From NCBI GenBank assembly GCA_023135015.1, contig JAGLTZ010000032.1, forward strand, positions 1 to 13,494: DNA of 13,494 nt, given 5' to 3'. This DNA is from Candidatus Latescibacterota bacterium (GTDB lineage: Bacteria > Blakebacterota > Blakebacteria > Blakebacterales > Blakebacteraceae). Numbering within the stretch: position 1 is the stretch's first letter; every line of letters starts with the position of its first letter. A model generated the notes under the pieces. The model was not told where the DNA came from. It did no database searches and saw nothing but the letters and a program-made list of their open reading frames with translations. Position numbers and translations under genes: made by a program. Positions 7,871-13,494 of this stretch are shown piece after piece.

Positions 7871-9036
7871 GGGTGTGGGCGGTGGCAGGAGGAACAGGCG
7901 GCCACTTCTACCCGGCTCTGGCGGTCGTAGAGGAGCTGGAGAACCGCATTCCCGGGTTGGAAGTGAAGTTCGCTGTAAGCAGGCGGGGGTTGGAGGCTCG
8001 CGTACTCTCATCCAACAACCGACCTTTTAAGGCTCTGGCAGTGGAAGGGTTTCACCGCCGCGAGGTGATCAGGAATCTGCTGTTTCCATTCAGGACGGCC
8101 GCGGGATTCGGACAGAGCGTATTCGAGGTCATGCGCTTCAGACCTCATGTGGCGTTCGGCACCGGCGGCTTCGTTTCCGGTCCGGGCCTGCTTGCCGCAT
8201 GGTGTATGGGAGTGCCCGTTGCCCTGATTGCGCTGGATACGGTGCCCGGGGTTACGATCCGGCTGCTGGCGCCAGTTGCACGCAAGGTGTTCGTAACGCA
8301 CGAGCGGGCCGCACAGATCATGGGCGAGCGGGTCGAGGTTGAAGTGATCGGTATACCGGTGAGGCCTTCCGAACCGATGGGTCGGCATACAGCGAGGACG
8401 CGGCTGGGGCTTCCAGCAGACGGTTTTCTCTTCTTCGTAACAGGAGGCTCGCAGGGGTCTGCCGCCTTGAACCGCTCTGTAGGCGAGGCACTGCCGACCC
8501 TTCTGAATATACCGGGCCTCAACATCCTGTGGCAGACCGGACGCGACCGGCTCAGAGAAGTGGAAGAGGTTATCGAGGGAGTGATGGGAGGGAGGCCCGT
8601 AGAGGATCGGGATCGGGTGATCCTGCACCCCTTCTTGGATGAAATGTCTGCAGCGTGGCTGGCGGCCGATCTGGCTCTTTGTCGTGCTGGGGCCTCCACA
8701 ATCGCAGAGCTGACGGCCTACGGCGTCCCGGCGCTCCTGGTGCCGCTTCCGACCGCAGCGGGAGGGCATCAGGAGGCGAATGCAACTGCTATGGCTGAAG
8801 CAGGGGCGGCGCTGCTGCTGCCGGAAGAAGAACTCTCCGGTGAACATCTCGTCCACGAGGTGGGTGCGCTGATCGGCGATCGGGAGCGTCTTGAGGAAAT
8901 GGGCGAAGCGGCGGGGAACGCGTCGCGCGAGGGGGGAGCCGGCATCGTGGCCGAAGGGCTTGTCACGATCGCCAGGTGGCTGACCGATCAGGAAAGAGCA
9001 GAGTTGCTCTCCCGCTTCCAGGGAGTGGGTCGGTGA
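7867..9036 (+). CDS. murG: UDP-N-acetylglucosamine--lipid I GlcNAc transferase MurG (divergent acceptor-side residues)
   Basis: MurG is a peripheral inner-membrane GT28 glycosyltransferase that adds GlcNAc to lipid I, giving lipid II. The 389-aa product has the two-lobed layout: G-G-T-G-G-H at 8-13, G-T-G-G-F-V-S-G-P at 98-106, and the donor-side motifs G-G-S-Q-G-S-A-A-L-N at 193-202, C-R-A-G-A-S-T-I-A-E-L at 272-282 and H-Q-E-A-N-A at 301-306. The residues aligning with the usual HEQN motif and the Asn a few residues later are replaced: here the segment reads I-A-L-D-T-V-P-G-V-T-I-R at 121-132. The Tyr in GGYVSGP is Phe. The donor UDP-GlcNAc side is therefore normal and the lipid I side unusual. 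The ATG makes an ATGA overlap with the ftsW stop, with GGAGAAGGA at 7854-7862 as ribosome binding site. Context and the donor motifs make MurG the clear call. Confidence 0.93.
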   Translation: MRVWAVAGGTGGHFYPALAVVEELENRIPGLEVKFAVSRRGLEARVLSSNNRPFKALAVEGFHRREVIRNLLFPFRTAAGFGQSVFEVMRFRPHVAFGTGGFVSGPGLLAAWCMGVPVALIALDTVPGVTIRLLAPVARKVFVTHERAAQIMGERVEVEVIGIPVRPSEPMGRHTARTRLGLPADGFLFFVTGGSQGSAALNRSVGEALPTLLNIPGLNILWQTGRDRLREVEEVIEGVMGGRPVEDRDRVILHPFLDEMSAAWLAADLALCRAGASTIAELTAYGVPALLVPLPTAAGGHQEANATAMAEAGAALLLPEEELSGEHLVHEVGALIGDRERLEEMGEAAGNASREGGAGIVAEGLVTIARWLTDQERAELLSRFQGVGR

Positions 9037-10424
9037 CAAGGTTCACAAGAATAGAACGGATCCATTTCGTCGGGATCGGCGGTATCGGCATGAGCGGGAT
9101 CGCTGAGCTGCTTCTTACCCAGGGGTACGTTGTCAGCGGCTCCGACCTCAATCTCACCGAGGTAACCCACCGACTCGAGGAGATGGGCGCTACCATATAC
9201 GAGGGGCATAAAGCCGAGCAAGCGGACGGAGCTCACGCAGTGGTCTACTCCTCCGCCGTAAAGCCCGACAACCCGGAGGTTGTACGCGGCCTTGAACTCA
9301 AGATCCCGGTGATCCGACGCGCTGAGATGCTGGGCGAATTGATGCGGATGCATTTCAGCATCGGTGTTGCCGGAACGCATGGAAAGACCACGACCACCAG
9401 CATGGTGGGGCACCTGCTCGCAGAAGGGGGACTGGCGCCCACCCAGATTACGGGCGGGAAGGTGCATGAACTGGGCACTTCGATGAGAGTGGGGGATGGG
9501 GAATACCTGGTGGCGGAGGCGGACGAATTCGACCGCTCCTTCCTGCGGCTATTTCCCACCGTTGCCATCATCACCAATGTGGAGGCCGAGCACCTGGACA
9601 CCTACGGCCAGCTGGAGTCGATTGTAGACGCCTTCGTTGAGTTCGCCAACAAGGTCCCCTTTTACGGCGCAGTAGTAGTATGCCTGGATGATTCCGGCGT
9701 CCGTGGCCTGATCCCCCGCATCGATCGCGCACTTCTGACATATGGTATCACCTCGCAGGCTGACCTGAGAGCGGACGATCTTGAGTTCGAGGGCACCGGC
9801 AGCTGCTTCCACGCCACCTGGAGGGGGAAACCTTTGGGGCCCGTGCATCTGCAGGTCCCCGGTGTTCACAATATCCGCAACTCCCTGGCCGCCATGAGTG
9901 TAGGTCTTCATCTCGATCTCGATCCTCAGACGCTGATCGGTGCACTGGAAACGTTCACAGGTGTGGCGCGGAGATTCGATGTCAGGGGCCACTTCCACGA
10001 CGTGATGGTGGTCGACGACTATGCCCACCATCCCACCGAGGTCGCCGCCACACTTGAGGCGGCCCGCGTCGGTTTCGACCGGCGGATCGTGGCGGTTTTC
10101 CAGCCACATCTATACACCCGTACCCGCGATCTCGCTGAAGAGTTCGGTTCTGCGCTCCTCAATACGGATTTGCTGGTCGTGACCGGTATCTACCCTGCAA
10201 GAGAAGATCCGGTAGCGGGTGTGACAGGTGAACTTGTGGCCCATGCTGCCCGGGAGCAGGGGCACAGGCGGGTGACCTACCTGCCGGATGCATCCCAGGT
10301 CCCCGACTGCCTGGCCGGGATGGTGGAGGCAGGTGACATAGTTATAACGATGGGGGCTGGGGATATCTGGATGGCTGCCCGCACCTTTGCCCAGCGGTTG
10401 GAGAAAGAGGGGTTGGGGGAATGA
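9033..10424 (+). CDS. murC: UDP-N-acetylmuramate--L-alanine ligase
   Basis: MurC attaches L-alanine to UDP-MurNAc, the first amino-acid addition of the stem peptide, in the cytoplasm. From the GTG at 9033 the product is 463 aa. The N-terminal domain has F-V-G-I-G-G-I-G-M-S-G at 12-22. The ATP-binding loop is G-T-H-G-K-T-T-T-T at 114-122, followed by A-E-A-D-E-F-D at 161-167 and T-N-V-E-A-E-H-L-D-T at 181-190. The C-terminal domain has D-D-Y-A-H-H-P-T-E at 328-336 and the segment F-Q-P-H-L-Y-T-R-T shortly after. The frame is open further upstream, but the GTG makes a GTGA overlap with the murG stop, has GGGAG at 9021-9025 before it and starts the protein just ahead of the first beta strand, as in other MurC. 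The THGKTTTT and DYAHHPTE motifs separate it from the other Mur ligases. Confidence 0.97.
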   Translation: MTRFTRIERIHFVGIGGIGMSGIAELLLTQGYVVSGSDLNLTEVTHRLEEMGATIYEGHKAEQADGAHAVVYSSAVKPDNPEVVRGLELKIPVIRRAEMLGELMRMHFSIGVAGTHGKTTTTSMVGHLLAEGGLAPTQITGGKVHELGTSMRVGDGEYLVAEADEFDRSFLRLFPTVAIITNVEAEHLDTYGQLESIVDAFVEFANKVPFYGAVVVCLDDSGVRGLIPRIDRALLTYGITSQADLRADDLEFEGTGSCFHATWRGKPLGPVHLQVPGVHNIRNSLAAMSVGLHLDLDPQTLIGALETFTGVARRFDVRGHFHDVMVVDDYAHHPTEVAATLEAARVGFDRRIVAVFQPHLYTRTRDLAEEFGSALLNTDLLVVTGIYPAREDPVAGVTGELVAHAAREQGHRRVTYLPDASQVPDCLAGMVEAGDIVITMGAGDIWMAARTFAQRLEKEGLGE

Positions 10425-11404
10425 GGTATATCCAGGCACTGGCCGGGGCGCTCCAGAGGACACGTGTGGGGGAGATCCGCCTCGAGGAGCGGATGTCCGG
10501 TTATACCACGATGGGAGTTGGAGGCCTCTGCCGGGCGCTGGTGAGACCACCCGACCTGGCCAGCCTCGAGCGGCTCATTCAGGTCCTGGGCGACCTCAAA
10601 GTAAAGTATGTGCCTGTGGGCGGAGGCAGCAACCTGCTGGTATCCGACGAGGGTTTCGAAGGGGTCATTATAGCCACAGATGCGCTCCAGGAGTGGGAGG
10701 AGTTCGAGGATTACATACTGAGAGTGGGTGCCGGGGTCGCCACGGCACGGATCGTGAAGTGGGCGAGCGGTCGCAATCTAACCGGTGCGGAAGGGCTCGC
10801 GGGCATACCTGGTACAATTGGCGGTGCTTGTGTGATGAATGCGGGTGGCCGCGGAGGCAGCATAGAAGACTGTCTGCTGCGCGTGGATATCGTTACCGCG
10901 CCTCCGGAGGTACATACGGTTAACGTACAGTCCGAGGCGCTGAGTCTGGCTTATCGCAGCTCCTCCCTGCCTGCGGGCTCAGTCATAGGAAGGGTGGAAC
11001 TGAAGTTCGAAGAAGCAGATCAGCCTGGTGCGGTCAGTCAGATGGTGAAGGAACTTCTGGATTACCGCGCAGCCACACAGCCCGCCGGTGTTCTGAGCGT
11101 GGGCAGCGTTTTCAAGAACCCCGAGGGGGATTCTGCCGGCCGGCTGATAGATGAATGTGGCCTTAAGGGACTGCGCGAGGGGGGGGCGGTGGTGAGCGAG
11201 AGGCACGCCAATTATGTGGTGAATACAGGTGAGGCGACGGCGGCACAGATACGGACCCTCATCGGGAGAGTGCGCGATTCGGTGGAAGCGCTGACGGGAG
11301 TCAGGCTGGAGCTGGAGGTGGTGACGCTGGGATTCCCCGGGGATCCACCCCCCGCAATGGCGTGGGTTCCTTCATTGAGCAGAGCCGGAGGAGGAGTGCG
11401 GTGA
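10421..11404 (+). CDS. murB: UDP-N-acetylenolpyruvoylglucosamine reductase
   Basis: MurB is the FAD enzyme that uses NADPH to reduce UDP-GlcNAc-enolpyruvate to UDP-MurNAc, the substrate of MurC encoded just before it. The product is 327 aa. The FAD-binding half has Y-T-T-M-G-V-G-G at 28-35, P-V-G-G-G-S-N-L-L at 65-73 and G-L-A-G-I-P-G-T-I-G-G-A at 125-136. The C-terminal half has A-Y-R-S-S at 177-181, G-S-V-F-K-N-P at 228-234 with the serine that serves as proton donor in this family, A-G-R-L-I-D-E-C-G-L-K-G at 239-250 and a terminal L-E-L-E-V. The overall form fits the type II group, which lacks the tyrosine loop of E. coli MurB. The ATG forms an ATGA overlap with the murC stop. A run of eight Gs at 11179-11186 lies inside the coding region. 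Confidence 0.97.
   Translation: MRYIQALAGALQRTRVGEIRLEERMSGYTTMGVGGLCRALVRPPDLASLERLIQVLGDLKVKYVPVGGGSNLLVSDEGFEGVIIATDALQEWEEFEDYILRVGAGVATARIVKWASGRNLTGAEGLAGIPGTIGGACVMNAGGRGGSIEDCLLRVDIVTAPPEVHTVNVQSEALSLAYRSSSLPAGSVIGRVELKFEEADQPGAVSQMVKELLDYRAATQPAGVLSVGSVFKNPEGDSAGRLIDECGLKGLREGGAVVSERHANYVVNTGEATAAQIRTLIGRVRDSVEALTGVRLELEVVTLGFPGDPPPAMAWVPSLSRAGGGVR
11386..11395 (+). promoter_or_regulatory. Ribosome binding site of ftsQ, inside murB
   Basis: CGGAGGAGGA, the strongest Shine-Dalgarno match seen in the window, ends 5 bases before the GTG at 11401. It decides in favour of that GTG over the in-frame ATG at 11362, which has only a weak GGGG-type site before it. Confidence 0.7.
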
Positions 11405-12147
11405 GTGGGCAGATGCGTATCAGTGTGCTCGCGGGCATTCTGATCACACTAGGCGGCGTCAGCTTCCTCGCCGGTGCAGCAATGAGTGGCCTTTCAGGCG
11501 CCGCGACATTCACGGTCGAGGAGGTCCGTGTAGATGGAACGCGCTATCTGGATCCGGCGGACCTGCTCGCAATGGCCCAGGCGCAGCGCCTCACAGCAGA
11601 AGCGGTCAGCACCGAGGACCTGGAGGCGCTCGGGGTGAGGGTTTCGGCCCACCCTCTTGTGGAACGGGTGACAGTGCACCGGAGCCTTCCGGCATCGGTG
11701 GTGATAGAGGTAGAAGAGCTTGTACCCGTCGCCTTTCTGGCGGGATCTCCCATCCGTGGCGTGGATGCCGACGGCAGGGTCCTCGAGGGGATCGAGCCGC
11801 CCCGCTACGGGGCACTCCCTTTCATAACAGGTATTACTGGAGGGAATGAGGAGGGAGAAGAGGATGCATTGAAACGGGCAGCAACAGTGCTGCGGAAACT
11901 GAGGGAGAGCGCTCCCCGTTTGCTGGACTGGGTATCGGAAGTGCAGCCTCGCGGTGAAGGTGAAATAGCGCTCATACTCTCCAAGGATATCGTAGTTGTA
12001 CGCCTCGGGGAACTCAATCTGGATCACATACTGCCGCTGGTCGGTGCGCTGGTGAAAGAGGGCCGGAGACGCCACGCCCCGCTGGCAGAGGTCGACCTTC
12101 GGTTCAAGGATACGGTCATCTATCGAGAGCGGAAAGGGGGCGGATAA
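11401..12147 (+). CDS. ftsQ: Cell division protein FtsQ/DivIB with POTRA domain
   Basis: FtsQ is a bitopic inner-membrane divisome protein that links early and late division proteins through its periplasmic part. From GTG 11401 the product is 248 aa. It has a very short cytoplasmic tail, one membrane segment at about 7-28, then a POTRA domain at about 37-106 (F-T-V-E-E-V-R-V-D-G-T-R-Y-L through V-I-E-V-E-E) and a beta domain with G-V-D-A-D-G-R-V-L at about 120-128. The GTG makes a GTGA overlap with murB and has an excellent ribosome binding site. An alternative ATG at 11362 would add 13 residues including R-R-R, giving a more typical basic cytoplasmic tail but overlapping murB by 43 bases. 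Sequence identity in this family is low, so the call rests on topology, POTRA pattern and position between murB and ftsA. Confidence 0.9.
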   Translation: MSGQMRISVLAGILITLGGVSFLAGAAMSGLSGAATFTVEEVRVDGTRYLDPADLLAMAQAQRLTAEAVSTEDLEALGVRVSAHPLVERVTVHRSLPASVVIEVEELVPVAFLAGSPIRGVDADGRVLEGIEPPRYGALPFITGITGGNEEGEEDALKRAATVLRKLRESAPRLLDWVSEVQPRGEGEIALILSKDIVVVRLGELNLDHILPLVGALVKEGRRRHAPLAEVDLRFKDTVIYRERKGGG

Positions 12148-12151
12148 GCCC

Positions 12152-13390
12152 ATGGCCGCCACAAATCTGATCGCTGGACTGGACATTGGGACTACGAAAA
12201 TCGTAGCTATTATCGCCGAGCCGGACGAGGGCGGATCGCTTCGCATCCTCGGCGTGGGTAAAAGCCCTTCTCTTGGTTTGCGCCGTGGCGTGGTGGTGAA
12301 TCTGGAGAAGACGATACGGAGCATACAGGATGCCCTGGATACCGCCGAGAGGCTGGCCGGAGTTGAAATCGGTTCGATTTATGCGGGTATCGCCGGCGAC
12401 CACATCCGCAGCATCAACAGCCGCGGTGTGATCGCGGTGAGCAGGCGCGGCAATGAGATCACTCAGCCCGACGTGGACAGGGTGATCGAGGCCGCCAAGG
12501 CGATAGCGCTGCCCATGGACAGGGAGATCATTCACGTGATCCCTCAAGAGTTCATAGTTGATGACCAGTCGGGCATAAGGGATCCGGTCGGCATGGCAGG
12601 GGTACGGCTTGAGGGGGAGATACATATCATAACCGGGGCTGTGACCAGTGCACAGAACATCTACAAGAGCGTTCAGAGAGCCGGCGTAGAGGTTCACGAT
12701 CGTGTGCTTCAGCCTCTTGCCACTTCTTATGCAGTGCTTTCAGAGGATGAGAAGGAACTGGGTGTTGCGGTGCTCGACCTCGGAGGTGGAACGGCAGATC
12801 TGGCCGTCTTCTACGATGGATCGATCAGGCATACAGCCGTCATAGGTCTGGGCGGTGAGAACGTCACCAACGATGTGGCGATCGGTCTGCGCACGCCCAG
12901 AGATGAGGCGGAACGGATCAAGATAGAGCACGGGATAGCTCTTCAGTCGATGGTTGAAAAGGACGAGATCATAGAAGTACCAGGGGTGGGTGGCCGCCCA
13001 CATCGGGAGGTTTCCAGGGATGTTCTTGCTGCCATTATCGAACCGAGAATGGAAGAGATCTTTGCACTGGCACTGAGGGAGATCCAGCGATCTGAATATG
13101 TCGATCTGTTGACTACAGGCCTTGTTCTGACTGGTGGAGGGGCGATGCTTGAAGGTGCCTGTGAGCTGGCAGAACAGGTTTTCGATCTGCCTGTGAAGAT
13201 CGGAATACCCGGGGGCATAGCAGGTCTTTCAGAGGAGGTTGCCACGCCGATCTATGCGACGGCTGTTGGTCTTCTCAGATATGCGGTACAGGAAGGATTG
13301 GGAAGAGGAAGGCGTTTTCTATCCACCGGCGGCGGGCTTTTCGATTCGATCCTGGCCCGCATGCGCAGGTGGATGGACGAGTTTTTTTAG
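12152..13390 (+). CDS. ftsA: Cell division protein FtsA, membrane tether of FtsZ
   Basis: FtsA is an actin-like ATPase on the cytoplasmic face of the inner membrane that anchors FtsZ filaments and recruits later divisome proteins. The 412-aa product has the actin-fold phosphate loops D-I-G-T-T-K at 11-16 and D-L-G-G-G-T at 209-214, the SHS2/1C domain between them, and the adenosine-side G-L-V-L-T-G-G-G-A at 323-331 followed by L-E-G. It ends in a short amphipathic helix, F-D-S-I-L-A-R-M-R-R-W-M-D-E-F-F at 397-412, the expected membrane-targeting sequence. The ATG at 12152 lies 4 bases after the ftsQ stop with GGGGGCGG at 12136-12143 as ribosome binding site. The last two sense codons and the stop form a run of seven Ts at 13382-13388. 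Confidence 0.97.
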   Translation: MAATNLIAGLDIGTTKIVAIIAEPDEGGSLRILGVGKSPSLGLRRGVVVNLEKTIRSIQDALDTAERLAGVEIGSIYAGIAGDHIRSINSRGVIAVSRRGNEITQPDVDRVIEAAKAIALPMDREIIHVIPQEFIVDDQSGIRDPVGMAGVRLEGEIHIITGAVTSAQNIYKSVQRAGVEVHDRVLQPLATSYAVLSEDEKELGVAVLDLGGGTADLAVFYDGSIRHTAVIGLGGENVTNDVAIGLRTPRDEAERIKIEHGIALQSMVEKDEIIEVPGVGGRPHREVSRDVLAAIIEPRMEEIFALALREIQRSEYVDLLTTGLVLTGGGAMLEGACELAEQVFDLPVKIGIPGGIAGLSEEVATPIYATAVGLLRYAVQEGLGRGRRFLSTGGGLFDSILARMRRWMDEFF

Positions 13391-13400
13391 AAAATAAAAT
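13372..13400 (+). promoter_or_regulatory. Weak candidate promoter for ftsZ
   Basis: TAAAAT at 13395-13400 matches the sigma-70 -10 consensus at 5 of 6 positions and lies in an AT-rich island unlike the rest of the window. TGGACG at 13374-13379 matches the -35 consensus at 4 of 6, but the spacer is only 15 bases. ftsZ often has promoters near the end of ftsA in other bacteria. This is a guess from short matches in a genome whose promoter consensus is unknown. Confidence 0.25.
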
Positions 13401-13404
13401 AAAG

Positions 13405-13464
13405 ATGATGCGTGGGCCTGGTAGAAGGCCGTGCGCAGTAAAACAGCGGGAGGTAAAGCGATGA
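13405..13464 (+). other. Possible 19-codon upstream ORF coupled to ftsZ
   Basis: ATGATG at 13405 opens a frame of 19 codons, basic in composition, whose TGA at 13462-13464 overlaps the ftsZ ATG as ATGA. No convincing ribosome binding site precedes it, so it may be chance; the ATGA join resembles the translated junctions elsewhere in the cluster. It is not related to any protein I know. Confidence 0.2.
13409..13437 (+). promoter_or_regulatory. Hairpin in the ftsA-ftsZ intergenic leader
   Basis: TGCG (13409-13412) pairs with CGCA (13434-13437), and GGCCT (13415-13419) with AGGCC (13426-13430) across a 6-base loop. The bases between the two stems can form two G-T wobbles with one bulged G. No T-run follows, so it is not an intrinsic terminator. 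It would form in the ftsZ 5' untranslated region, upstream of an unobstructed ribosome binding site. Confidence 0.45.
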
Positions 13465-13494
13465 CACTAACACTTGGACTGGCATCCGAAGGTC
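13461..13494 (+). CDS. ftsZ: Cell division protein FtsZ, first 11 codons only
   Basis: An ATG at 13461 follows a good ribosome binding site, GGGAGG at 13448-13453, 7 bases upstream. The frame reads M-T-L-T-L-G-L-A-S-E-G and runs off the window. Eleven residues carry no FtsZ motif: the tubulin-like GTPase core normally begins slightly later, so the assignment comes from the near-universal order ftsQ-ftsA-ftsZ. FtsZ would be the GTPase that forms the division ring and is tethered by the FtsA encoded just upstream. A different small gene before ftsZ cannot be excluded. Confidence 0.75.
   Translation, partial: MTLTLGLASEG

Noticed and set aside
8976..9032. Upstream in-frame extension of murC starting at 8976
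   Set aside because: It would overlap murG by 61 bases and add a tail absent from MurC. The GTG at 9033 has a ribosome binding site and a four-base overlap.
8008..9039. Open frame of 343 codons on the - strand opposite murG
   Set aside because: Same reasoning: it mirrors murG codons, shows no family motifs and has no ribosome binding site or operon context.
11179..11186. G8 tract in murB as a phase-variation switch
   Set aside because: murB is essential and is intact here, and similar G7-G8 runs occur elsewhere by codon choice (for example within murD near 5489-5495). Nothing points to switching.
13409..13437. Intrinsic terminator after ftsA
   Set aside because: The hairpin is real on paper but no T-run follows; the next bases are GTAAAACAGCGGGAGG. 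The T-run at 13382-13388 lies before the stem, not after it.
1..13494. Hidden defence system, mobile element or CRISPR array
   Set aside because: Every stretch longer than about 160 bases is covered by a recognised dcw gene with intact motifs. I saw no direct-repeat arrays, inverted terminal repeats or transposase-like frames on either strand.

Overview
This window is a dense, single-strand piece of a bacterial dcw (division and cell wall) cluster. All genes read on the + strand, in the order ftsI (3' part) - murE - murF - mraY - small unknown ORF - murD - ftsW - murG - murC - murB - ftsQ - ftsA - ftsZ (first 11 codons). It is housekeeping DNA: I see no mobile element, CRISPR array, tRNA or rRNA.

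Organism: the DNA is GC-rich (about 60% by eye) with strong G/C preference at third codon positions, GGAGG-type ribosome binding sites, and five GTG starts among the genes whose starts are visible. MurE carries the DNPR motif of meso-diaminopimelate-adding enzymes, so the peptidoglycan is probably of the mDAP type. The division PBP ends in two PASTA domains. FtsA plus FtsQ plus an mDAP wall fit a diderm bacterium. A PASTA-tailed FtsI and the FtsA/MurC sequence style would fit the FCB/Gemmatimonadota-like part of the tree or a neighbouring candidate phylum, but this placement is inference only. ddl, often found between murB and ftsQ, is absent here.

Layout: 1-1193 holds the septal transpeptidase C-terminus. 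1190-4059 holds the ligases adding mDAP (MurE) and D-Ala-D-Ala (MurF). 4063-5154 is MraY, which makes lipid I. 5166-5312 is a 48-residue ORF that I do not recognise, with its own good ribosome binding site. 5316-6716 is MurD, 6713-7870 the septal glycosyltransferase FtsW, 7867-9036 MurG (lipid II synthesis), 9033-11404 MurC and MurB (early UDP-MurNAc steps), 11401-12147 FtsQ and 12152-13390 FtsA. After a 70-base gap ftsZ begins at 13461. Together these convert UDP-GlcNAc-enolpyruvate to lipid II (MurB, C, D, E, F, MraY, MurG), polymerise and crosslink it at the septum (FtsW, FtsI), and organise the divisome (FtsQ, FtsA, FtsZ).

Seven of the junctions are four-base ATGA or GTGA overlaps and most others are gaps of 3-11 bases, so the block is almost certainly one transcript with translational coupling. 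The main departures from a textbook dcw cluster are: the small ORF between mraY and murD; a MurG that has lost several residues normally near-invariant in its N-terminal acceptor-side domain; and a structured, AT-flanked leader before ftsZ.
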